A DNA stretch of 7,267 nt from contig VGEI01000179.1 in NCBI GenBank assembly GCA_016869415.1, positions 1-7,267 of the forward strand, in the 5' to 3' direction. Shown here one piece after another: positions 1 through 7,153 of this stretch. Every line of letters begins with the position of its first letter. The first letter of the stretch is position 1. This DNA comes from Alphaproteobacteria bacterium. GTDB lineage: Bacteria; Pseudomonadota; Alphaproteobacteria; CACIAM-22H2. A program made the translations under genes and the position numbers. The notes under the pieces are model-generated. The model was given only the letters and a program-made list of their open reading frames with translations, was not told where the DNA came from and did not search any database.

Positions 1-613
1 CCGCCTGGATGGCGGCCATCTGCTTCTCCTCGGCCTCGTTCTTCTTCCACGCCGCGGCGAGGATGCCTTCCGCCTCGTCGTAAGGCAGGCAGAGGAACCC
101 GTCATCGTCGCCGACGATCAGGTCGCCCGGCTCGATGACCATGCCGCCGATGGCCAACCTGGTGTTGATCTCACCCGGGCCGTCCTTGTAGGGGCCGCGA
201 TGGCTCACGCCGGCGGCGAAGACCGGATAGTCGTGGCTCCTGATCCAGCCGTAGTCGCGTACGGCGCCGTTGATCACCACCCCGGCCAGGCCGCGCTTCT
301 TCGCATGGCTGAGCATCAGCTCGCCGACCAAAGAATTGGTGAGATCGCCGCCGGCGTCGACCACTACTACGTCGCCGGGCTCGGCGATGTCGAAGGCCTT
401 GTGGACCATCAAATTGTCGCCGGGGCGGGTGCGCACGGTGAAGGCCGGGCCGGCCATGTGTCCGCCCGAATGCAGGGGGCGGAGCAGCGGGCCGCCGGCG
501 AACATGCGCGACATCGAATCGCTGATATTGGCCACGGGCAGGCCCTTGGTCTGGGAGACCAGGGCGTGGCCGACCTTGCGCCGGCGCTTGAGGATGCGGA
601 AGCCGATTGTCAT
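1..613 (-). CDS. RraA-family protein (HMG/CHA aldolase-like), 3' end outside window
   Basis: This reading frame is open from the ATG at 613-611 to the window edge, giving 204 codons without a stop. The carboxy end is missing, but the family is about 200-230 residues long, so little is lost. The fold signature is visible: GDVVVVDAGGD at about 80-90, then E98, exactly 20 residues, and R119-D120 in NGAVRD. This matches the D-x20-R-D signature of the class II 4-hydroxy-4-methyl-2-oxoglutarate/4-carboxy-4-hydroxy-2-oxoadipate aldolases, with Glu in place of the first Asp. In those enzymes the Arg contacts pyruvate and the Asp helps bind the divalent metal. The same fold includes RraA, the RNase E inhibitor, which lacks aldolase activity, so the fold alone does not prove a reaction. 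No signal peptide is seen, so it should be cytoplasmic. The start overlaps the corA stop as TGATG, implying co-transcription and translational coupling. The family call is firm; the substrate is unknown. Confidence 0.88.
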   Translation of the reverse strand, partial: MTIGFRILKRRRKVGHALVSQTKGLPVANISDSMSRMFAGGPLLRPLHSGGHMAGPAFTVRTRPGDNLMVHKAFDIAEPGDVVVVDAGGDLTNSLVGELMLSHAKKRGLAGVVINGAVRDYGWIRSHDYPVFAAGVSHRGPYKDGPGEINTRLAIGGMVIEPGDLIVGDDDGFLCLPYDEAEGILAAAWKKNEAEEKQMAAIQA

Positions 614-1608
614 CAGAACCAACCTTTGCGTTTGAAATAGACATAAGGGAGAACGGCGGAGAGAATCATGAACACGATAGCCAGCGGGTAACCGAAGGCC
701 CATTCGAGCTCCGGCATGTGCCGGAAGTTCATGCCGTAGATGCTGGCCACCAGGGTGGGGGGCAGGAAGACCACGGCGGCCACCGAAAACAGCTTGATGA
801 TGCGGTTCTGCTCGATGTTGATCGTGCCCAGCGTGGCGTCGAGCAGGAAGCTCACCTTCTGCAGCTCGAAGGCGGCGTGCTCGCCGATCGAGGTCATGTC
901 GCGGACAAGCGTCTTGATGCGCGTTCTCTGGTCCTTCACCTCCTTGCGCGACTGCATCTCGGGCGGCAGCGATTCGAGGATGGTGGTGAAGAAGCGCACC
1001 ACGCGGTTGAGGCCGAGCAGCGATTCCCTGGCACTGGTGGCGAGATCCTCGTCGCGGCCCAGCGCCCCGATCACCGCCTGCATGTCGCGCTTACCCGGTG
1101 CGGTGTCGGCCTTGAAGATGATTCGCGCCTGTGCGTCGAGATCGAGCGCCACCTTCTCCAGGACGTCGGCGAGGCGGTCGACGATCGCCTCGAGCAGTCC
1201 GATGAATACCTCCTGGCCAGAATTGCAGCTGCCGGGGTTGCGCATCAGGCGCTGGCTGTAGGTGCGGATCGGGCGCGGCTCGTGATAACGCAGCGTGAGC
1301 AGCAGGCCGCGGCGGTTGAGCACGAAGGTGATCGGCTCGGCCATGGGAAAGGGCGTGTCGGTGTGGGCGAGGATGGTCGAGGTCAGGTAGTGGACCTCGC
1401 CCTCGCTGTAGAGCCGGCTGGAGGGCTCGATCTCCTGCATCTCCTCGCGCGTCGGCAGCTGCACGCCCAGCGCCGCCTCGAGGCGCTGACGCTCCTCGGG
1501 GCTGGGCTCGAAGACGTCGGCCCACATGGTGCTCTCGGGCACCGGCTCGCCGGCGGCGAGTTCGACACGCTCCACCGACCCGTTGCGTGGCACATACGCG
1601 TGGATCAT
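613..1608 (-). CDS. corA: CorA-family magnesium/cobalt transport protein
   Basis: An inner-membrane pentameric channel family for Mg2+ (also Co2+/Ni2+). From the ATG at 1608 the protein has 331 residues, the usual CorA length. Residues 1-265 form the mostly acidic, helical cytoplasmic part, including the long helix around 134-167 and the stalk helix before the membrane. Two hydrophobic segments follow at about 271-291 and 306-326. The selectivity signature GMN is at 292-294, directly followed by FRHMPEL in the short periplasmic loop, and the tail is basic (KRKGWF). An in-frame ATG at 1659 would add 17 residues. I prefer 1608 because MIHAYVPRNG resembles the typical CorA beginning and the extra stretch is Arg-rich and unlike the family. 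Neither start has a strong ribosome binding site. The stop overlaps the RraA-family start by one base, so the two are probably one operon. It is divergent from gcrA. Confidence 0.93.
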   Translation of the reverse strand: MIHAYVPRNGSVERVELAAGEPVPESTMWADVFEPSPEERQRLEAALGVQLPTREEMQEIEPSSRLYSEGEVHYLTSTILAHTDTPFPMAEPITFVLNRRGLLLTLRYHEPRPIRTYSQRLMRNPGSCNSGQEVFIGLLEAIVDRLADVLEKVALDLDAQARIIFKADTAPGKRDMQAVIGALGRDEDLATSARESLLGLNRVVRFFTTILESLPPEMQSRKEVKDQRTRIKTLVRDMTSIGEHAAFELQKVSFLLDATLGTINIEQNRIIKLFSVAAVVFLPPTLVASIYGMNFRHMPELEWAFGYPLAIVFMILSAVLPYVYFKRKGWF

Positions 1609-1765
1609 CCAGAGGGTCCGTCGAGCTCGAAGTGAGGCGAGGCGCACGGGATAACCCATTGGCGGAGGGCGGGCAATCGCCGAAGCGGGGCCCGCGCCGA
1701 ATCATTTTGCCGAGTCTTTTCAACAGGCTGTGGGCGAACCGGCGGTGGACGTCCGCGCTTCGCCC

Positions 1766-1798
1766 TTGACTCAAGCCCTAGGGCCCCCACACTATAGA
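1766..1798 (+). promoter_or_regulatory. Candidate gcrA promoter
   Basis: TATAGA at 1793-1798 is a good -10 element and would place the transcript start near 1805, about 50 bases before the gcrA ATG. A TTGACT at 1766-1771 resembles a -35 box, but the spacing is 21 bases, longer than the usual 16-18. At normal spacing the -35 sequence is poor (CTCAAG). A GACTC overlaps this position at 1768-1772. Known GcrA-activated sigma-70 promoters carry a methylatable GANTC near the core elements, so autoregulation is plausible but inferred. Confidence 0.45.
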
Positions 1799-1805
1799 TT
1801 GTGGG
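1786..1805. repeat. Inverted repeat enclosing the candidate gcrA -10 element
   Basis: CCCACA at 1786-1791 and TGTGGG at 1800-1805 are exact reverse complements. The eight bases between them contain TATAGAT. An operator straddling the -10 would allow a repressor to block polymerase. No protein is assigned to it. Confidence 0.5.
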
Positions 1806-1815
1806 TCAGGGATAG

Positions 1816-1836
1816 TTATCCACAAGCTGTTGATAA
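1816..1836. promoter_or_regulatory. Two head-to-head DnaA boxes upstream of gcrA
   Basis: TTATCCACA at 1816-1824 is the perfect high-affinity DnaA box. After three bases (AGC), TGTTGATAA at 1828-1836 reads TTATCAACA on the minus strand, one mismatch from the box. The pair forms an interrupted near-palindrome ending 18 bases before the gcrA ATG, inside the predicted 5' leader. In Caulobacter crescentus DnaA is known to control gcrA transcription, so the site fits its position. The single perfect box is solid; use of the second box is inferred. Confidence 0.78.
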
Positions 1837-1842
1837 TCACTC

Positions 1843-1848
1843 AGGGAG
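1843..1848 (+). promoter_or_regulatory. gcrA ribosome binding site
   Basis: AGGGAG ends six bases before the ATG at 1855 and supports that start. It lies only seven bases after the second DnaA box. Confidence 0.7.
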
Positions 1849-1854
1849 CGAGGT

Positions 1855-2304
1855 ATGGACTGGAGTCCCGAACAGATTTCCGAGCTGACCCGGCTATGGG
1901 GCGAAGGCCTGACGACGTCCGAGATCGGCAAGCGCCTGGGCATCTCCAAGAACGCCGTCGTCGGCAAGGCCCACCGGCTCCATCTCGCCGCCCGGCCGAG
2001 TCCCATCAAGCGGACCGGTCCGCGGCCGGCGGTGTTCCGCACCACGGTCAAGCTCCCCGGCCAGCCGCGCGCCCCGCGCGCTCCGCGCCAGGCGGGCGAC
2101 GCCCCGACACCGCGCGCCGCACCCCAGCCGGCGCGCTGGACCGGCGAGGTCTCAAACAATATCTGCAAATGGCCGATCGGCCATCCCGGCGATGCTGATT
2201 TCACCTTCTGCAAGGAGAAGGCGCTGGTCGGCAAACCCTATTGCGCCGAGCATTGCGCTGTGGCCTTTGTAAAGGTGAAGCCGAAGGCCGGCCAAGCCGC
2301 GTAG
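1855..2304 (+). CDS. gcrA: GcrA-family cell-cycle transcription regulator
   Basis: GcrA is an alphaproteobacterial transcription factor that binds sigma-70 domain 2 and activates promoters carrying CcrM-methylated GANTC sites, linking replication to transcription of division genes. The 149-residue protein has the full family layout. The amino end, MDWSPEQISE through the helix-turn-helix GISKNAVVGKAHRL at 29-42, is the DNA-binding domain. A Pro/Arg/Ala-rich linker covers about 46-95. The carboxy-terminal sigma-interaction region at about 103-139 begins with ICKWPIGHPGD and has Cys at 104, 119, 130 and 134 and His133 (PYCAEHC). It is slightly shorter than the Caulobacter protein (173 residues, from memory), mainly in the linker. 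The ATG at 1855 has a good ribosome binding site. Upstream DnaA boxes and GANTC sites suggest cell-cycle control of its own transcription. An intrinsic terminator follows 20 bases after the stop. Confidence 0.96.
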   Translation: MDWSPEQISELTRLWGEGLTTSEIGKRLGISKNAVVGKAHRLHLAARPSPIKRTGPRPAVFRTTVKLPGQPRAPRAPRQAGDAPTPRAAPQPARWTGEVSNNICKWPIGHPGDADFTFCKEKALVGKPYCAEHCAVAFVKVKPKAGQAA

Positions 2305-2323
2305 CTCTTCTCTCGTCACGACG

Positions 2324-2360
2324 AACGCGCCCGGGCCCCGCCGGGCGCGTTTTGTTTTTT
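2324..2360 (+). terminator. Intrinsic terminator downstream of gcrA
   Basis: The stem arms 2324-2334 and 2341-2351 pair perfectly over 11 base pairs (core ACGCGCCCGG with CCGGGCGCGT) around a six-base loop. A T-rich run (TTTGTTTTTT) covers 2351-2360. This is a textbook Rho-independent terminator for gcrA. It ends just 10 bases before the next start codon. Confidence 0.92.
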
Positions 2361-2370
2361 GCGGATGGCC

Positions 2371-3870
<1,500 letters not shown>

Positions 3871-4187
3871 CGCGACAGCGGCGCACAACCTGCGCAGAGG
3901 CGGGGCCAGCGGACGCTCGCCAGCGACATTCTTGCGACACGAAACGGCATCCGGGGTCGCGCCAATCCTCGTTTTTCCAAGTTAAGGCCCGTATTTCCTC
4001 GCTCAAATGCCGTGGCGGCTGACCGGCTTTTCATCCACCGCCTAACCCCATGCCCGGCCGCGAAAAAGTCGGCCTCACTAGACGAAGATCATTAGACATT
4101 TTAGCGGGGTCCCACGGCAAGCGGGCCGGAATCCGCTCGCCCGATCAAGGGCTTGAAAAATAACCATTAACGATTCCGCGGCGGCGA

Positions 4188-4205
4188 TTTTCCGCAGTTT
4201 TCCGC
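4188..4205. repeat. Direct repeat TTTTCCGC spaced one helical turn
   Basis: TTTTCCGC occurs at 4188-4195 and again at 4198-4205, a ten-base period. That phase is typical of tandem binding of a protein on one DNA face. GATTC overlaps the end of the second copy's flank at 4206-4210. Confidence 0.45.
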
Positions 4206-4214
4206 GATTCTTGA

Positions 4215-4254
4215 ACGGCGCTTCACGCGAAAGCCCGCTTTCGCCGGGCGCCGT
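4215..4254. repeat. Two-tier inverted repeat (stem-loop) in the convergent region
   Basis: The outer arms ACGGCGC (4215-4221) and GCGCCGT (4248-4254) are exact reverse complements. The inner arms GCGAAAGC (4227-4234) and GCTTTCGC (4237-4244) are also exact. Five and three unpaired bases separate the tiers. Neither strand has a T-run after it, so it is not a standard intrinsic terminator. It could be an RNA structure, a Rho-independent stop of atypical form, or a protein site. Confidence 0.55.
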
Positions 4255-4359
4255 CCCGCTCTACACCATGTCAAAGAGCCAACCCGGGGATATGGTGGAC
4301 GAATCGGATAATTCAAGCCCCCGGCAGCTGCGGGGCAAGAGCAATCCCGACTCGGCGTC

Positions 4360-5199
4360 CTAGCTGCTGTGCGTCATCCCGCCATCGCAGGCGATGGTCT
4401 GGCCGGTGATGAAGCTCGCGGCTGGGGTCGACAGAAACATGACGATTCCGACGAGATCCGGCGGCACCATCCCCCGCGGGATGCATTGCTCGCCGAGCTG
4501 CGCGATGCGCCGCTCCATCGTCGGATTGACCTCCCGCTCGACCTCGGTCGCCACCGCGCCGGGCCGGATGCAGTTGACCGTGATGCCCTCCGGGCCCAGC
4601 TCGCGGGCCATGGCGTTGGTCATGCCGATCAGCGCCGATTTCGAGGTCACATAGTGGAGGTAGTTCGTAATACCCTTGGGCACGGAATCCGACGAGATGT
4701 TGACGATGCGCCCCCATTTCGCCGTGCGCATCGCCGGCAACACCGCGCGCACACTGAGGAACGCGCCGGTGACGTTGACGTGCAGAACCCGGCTCCACTC
4801 CTCGACCGGGATCTCACTGAACGGTCTCTTCTTCAGCGCCGCAAATATCGCCGCGTTGTTGATCAGCACTTCGATACGGCCGTACTTCGCCAGGACGGCG
4901 GCGGCCATCGAATTTAGCGAGCTCTCGTCACCGACATCGACGCGGACCGCCATCGCCTGACCGCCGGCCTGCGCGATTTCGTTCTGCACCCGCTCCGCGG
5001 TTTGGGCGTTCAGATCGGCCACGACCACTCTGGCGCCGGCTGCAGCAAACTGCCGGGCCAGTTCCCTGCCGATCCCCTGCCCTGCACCGGAGACGATCAC
5101 AACCCGGTCTTTGACGCTCATGTCGCGGGCGTGAGACGGCGCGCCGGAATCATGCGGGGCGTGCACGGATGTCGGATAGTAGGTGCGGCCGTCGTTCAT
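4360..5199 (-). CDS. Short-chain dehydrogenase/reductase (SDR), NAD-type
   Basis: A classical SDR oxidoreductase that interconverts an alcohol and a ketone with a nicotinamide cofactor. Numbering from the ATG at 5199 (279 residues): the cofactor loop SGAGQGIG at 37-44; Asp62 at the end of beta-2 (VVVADLN), which usually indicates NAD(H) over NADP(H); NNAA at 114-117; and the catalytic set N142, S170, Y183 and K187 (YVTSK), all present. RPGAVATE at 212-219 is the post-catalytic PG motif. The first 26 residues precede the normal SDR beginning. An alternative ATG at 5121 (MSVKDRVV) gives a standard 253-residue enzyme. Neither start has a clear ribosome binding site, and the extension keeps high GC at third codon positions, so the start is unsettled. 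It is last in the cupin-Bug-SDR cluster, 78 bases after the Bug reading frame. The substrate cannot be deduced. Confidence 0.93.
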   Translation of the reverse strand: MNDGRTYYPTSVHAPHDSGAPSHARDMSVKDRVVIVSGAGQGIGRELARQFAAAGARVVVADLNAQTAERVQNEIAQAGGQAMAVRVDVGDESSLNSMAAAVLAKYGRIEVLINNAAIFAALKKRPFSEIPVEEWSRVLHVNVTGAFLSVRAVLPAMRTAKWGRIVNISSDSVPKGITNYLHYVTSKSALIGMTNAMARELGPEGITVNCIRPGAVATEVEREVNPTMERRIAQLGEQCIPRGMVPPDLVGIVMFLSTPAASFITGQTIACDGGMTHSS

Positions 5200-5277
5200 A
5201 AGGGCTCGATGGGAATAGCGAGGAGGAGAAAGGACGACCGCGCCGCCAGCCGAGCGTGGAAACGGGGTTCCCTTTCG

Positions 5278-6246
5278 TCAGTTGTCGACGGTGATCTTGT
5301 TGCTCTCGATCACCCGCTTCCAGCGCGCGGTCTCTGCATCCATCATCTTGCTGAGCTCGTCCGGCTCGCGGATTTCGATGCTGAAGCCGAGTTTGTCGAG
5401 CTGGTCTTGCATCGACGAATCCTTTGCCGCCTCGGAAAACGCGGCATAGAGCCGCATGACACGATCCGTCGGCGTCTGCTTGGGCGTCAGGAACGCATAC
5501 CAGAGCTTTGGATCGAAATCAGGGCGCCCGAGCTACGCCACCGTGGGCACGTTCTCGAGCAGCTTGGAGCGGCGCGCCGCGGTGATCGCCAGCACGGTGA
5601 CATCCGCGCCGATGGCGGCCATGGCGTCGGCGATCGACAGAAAGCCGAAATCCAGATGGTTGGCGATAATGTCGACCATGGCGTGATTGTTGCCGCGATA
5701 GGGGACGTGAGTGGCCGTGCCGCCGAGCTCGGTCAACAGTGCGGCCGAGGAGAGGTGACCGAGCGTGCCGACGCCGCCCGAGCCGTAAGTAAGGCCGCCT
5801 TTTCGGGCCGCCGCGGCGAAATCGTCCAGGTTCTTCATCTTCAGGCCCGACCGGACGATAAGCGCCATGGGCACCGAGCCGAGACCGATGATCGGCCGGA
5901 AATCCTCTCTCAAGTCGTAGGGAACGTTCTTGTACAGCAGGGTGGACGTGAGGCCCGAGGAGGGAAAGCCGATGATCGTGTAACCATCCGGTCTCGACTT
6001 CGCCACCAGCTCCGTGCCGACCCTTGTCGAGGCGCCGGGCTTGTAGTCGAAGACCAGGGGCTGGCCCAGAATTTTCGAAGCCCTGTCGGCGAAGTGGCGC
6101 GCGATGACATCCCCAGGACCCGCGGGCGGATTGGGGATGACGACTTTAATGGGCTGCGAGGGGAAATTCTGGGCCGAAGCATCCATGGCCGGCATGGACG
6201 CGCCCAGCATTGCCGCCAGGGCAAAACCGAAGGTGATACGCTTCAT
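5278..6246 (-). pseudogene. Bug/TctC-family periplasmic solute-binding protein, interrupted by an in-frame amber codon
   Basis: Bug proteins are the periplasmic receptors of tripartite tricarboxylate-type transporters and bind carboxylates, aromatic acids and similar solutes. The ATG at 6246 has a strong GGAGG ribosome site six bases upstream. A signal peptide (MKRITFGFALAAMLGA..., cleavage likely after ASA at residue 25) precedes FPSQPIKVVIPNPPAG, the typical mature start. Other family motifs are KPGASTRVG (69-77), RPDGYT (85-90), YGSGGVGTLGHL (154-165) and HVPYRG (180-185). At codon 238 (bases 5535-5533), right after VPTVA, the frame has TAG where the family normally has Glu. The same frame then continues for 84 recognisably Bug-like codons (LGRPDFDPKLWYAFL...) to TGA at 5280-5278. 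Total length would be 322 residues, normal for the family. A single GAG-to-TAG change explains it. The truncated 237-residue product would lack the end of the fold. A sequencing error cannot be excluded. Confidence 0.9.
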
Positions 6247-6252
6247 CTTCTT

Positions 6253-6257
6253 CCTCC
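6253..6257 (-). promoter_or_regulatory. Strong ribosome binding site of the Bug gene
   Basis: On the minus strand GGAGG lies six bases before the ATG at 6246, inside a purine-rich run (GGGAGGAAGAAG). Translation signals therefore remain intact although the reading frame is interrupted downstream. Confidence 0.8.
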
Positions 6258-6313
6258 CTCATGCATGGCATCGTCAGTCAAAGCCGCGCGAAGAAACCGG
6301 CGGGGACTAGGCT

Positions 6314-7153
6314 TCAGAATCGCGGCAGGACGATGCAGAGAAGCTCGCTCGCCGCTTTTGCCGTGACCGGAATCGGCCCCTCCTTGGCGAGGAACTCGAA
6401 GCCCGTATTAGGGCCGTAGTCACGGCCGTCGAGCGACACCGTTCCCTTGCTCAGGAACAGCAGCTCGATGGAGCTCTGCTGGCCCGCAGAAAAGGTCGCG
6501 CCCGCATCGATGTGGATCAGGCCGAGGCGGGTGTTTCTCTCGGTGAACGTGCCCAGCCATTTCGTGAAGACGCCCGGCGCACCATCCGGGACCCACTCGT
6601 ATGCCGCAGGGTCCATGATGACGAAGTCGTCGTAGCGCGGTCTGCTGTAGACCGACTTCCTGCCGGTCGCCTCCATGTAGCAGGCTTCCGAACCGTCCAT
6701 GTTGTGACGGACACCGCTCTCGTCGACATAGGTGTAGATGCCGTTCTTGAACTCGCCCTTCTTGGCAAGAGCGGCATTGGCGGCCTCGCGCCGAGCTGCG
6801 CTGAGAAAGCCCTGTCCGCTGGCGCCGCCGAACTGGCACACCATCATCTCGAGCCCTTCCGGCCTGTCCTGAGGGCCGTAATGGACGCTCTCCGGGAAGT
6901 AGCCGACCGACCCTTCAGTCATCACCACGCCCTTGGCAATCGGATAGCTGCCTTTGAGGACATAGCGGACCTGGTCGAAGGTGTGCCTGTGGCGCGGCGT
7001 GGTCCATCCTCCGCCGCCCGTGCGCCCGACATTCAGAAGATAGTTGTTCGGCGACTCGTCCTGGCCCTGCAGAAGGTATTTCTGCTCCAGGACGCCGTCC
7101 CGCATCGTGCCCACGCGGTTGACAGGTGATGAATGAGCTTCGCCGACCCTCAT
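6314..7153 (-). CDS. Bicupin-like protein of unknown function
   Basis: A 279-residue protein that appears to contain two cupin beta-barrels, the first with metal-ligand character. At about 48-68, GGWTTPRHRHTFDQVRYVLKG matches cupin motif 1 (H55, H57), with Gln61 where Glu is usual. GSVGYFPESVHYGP at 81-94 is a variant motif 2 with His91. Residues about 196-279 form a second cupin-like half (LGLIHIDAGATFSAGQQSS), in which the HxH pair is replaced by Gln225-Gln226 and no metal site is evident. No signal peptide is seen, so it is probably cytoplasmic. The ATG at 7153 follows GGAGGAGGGG and is clearly better than an in-frame ATG at 7237, whose extra 28 residues are Arg/Cys-rich. It is the first gene of the cupin-Bug-SDR cluster, 67 bases before the Bug start. 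The reaction is unknown; dioxygenase, isomerase and sensor roles all occur among cupins. Confidence 0.85.
   Translation of the reverse strand: MRVGEAHSSPVNRVGTMRDGVLEQKYLLQGQDESPNNYLLNVGRTGGGGWTTPRHRHTFDQVRYVLKGSYPIAKGVVMTEGSVGYFPESVHYGPQDRPEGLEMMVCQFGGASGQGFLSAARREAANAALAKKGEFKNGIYTYVDESGVRHNMDGSEACYMEATGRKSVYSRPRYDDFVIMDPAAYEWVPDGAPGVFTKWLGTFTERNTRLGLIHIDAGATFSAGQQSSIELLFLSKGTVSLDGRDYGPNTGFEFLAKEGPIPVTAKAASELLCIVLPRF

Larger units (their letters stand above)
1609..1854. promoter_or_regulatory. corA/gcrA divergent intergenic regulatory region
   Basis: About 246 bases separate the divergently transcribed corA and gcrA genes, so both promoters should lie here. GANTC motifs occur at 1699-1703, 1712-1716 and 1768-1772, with a fourth at 1863-1867 inside the gcrA start region. 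A ten-base palindrome, GCCCTAGGGC, lies at 1775-1784. The arms CCCACA (1786-1791) and TGTGGG (1800-1805) flank a TATAGA element. Two DnaA boxes occupy 1816-1836. I could not identify a convincing corA promoter on the minus strand. If corA really starts at 1659 the region is 51 bases shorter. Confidence 0.6.
3871..4359. other. Gene-free convergent intergenic region with repeats
   Basis: About 490 bases lie between the ATPase stop and the SDR stop on the opposite strand, long for two convergent ends. I see no open frame with coding character, no tRNA-like sequence and no terminator with a T-run. It is locally more AT-rich than the genes. Contents: a direct repeat at 4188-4205, a two-tier hairpin at 4215-4254, a short inverted repeat GCCCC/GGGGC at 4317-4336, and GANTC motifs at 4129, 4172, 4206, 4301 and 4349. 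ATAACCATTAAC at 4160-4171 resembles a CtrA half-site (TTAACCAT) with one mismatch. An unannotated small RNA or a shared termination zone is possible but not shown. Confidence 0.5.

Noticed and set aside
607..1635. A 342-codon plus-strand frame opposite corA
   Set aside because: It mirrors the CorA frame, is rich in His, Arg and Gly, and has no motif. The GMN-containing minus-strand frame is the real gene.
4153..4181. TTGAAA at 4153 as the -35 of a small-RNA promoter
   Set aside because: At normal spacing the -10 position reads CGCGGC, so there is no believable promoter.
4215..4254. Two-tier hairpin as a bidirectional intrinsic terminator
   Set aside because: The stems are strong but no T-run follows on either strand, so I list it as an inverted repeat only.
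4317..4336. GCCCC/GGGGC inverted repeat just after the SDR stop as a terminator
   Set aside because: The stem is only five pairs plus a bulge and is followed on the minus strand by TTGAATTATCC rather than a T-run. It is too weak to call.
5002..6366. A 454-codon open frame on the plus strand across the SDR/Bug genes
   Set aside because: It is antisense to two genes with clear family motifs. Its translation is Arg/Gly/His-rich with no recognisable domain, as expected of shadow frames in GC-rich DNA.
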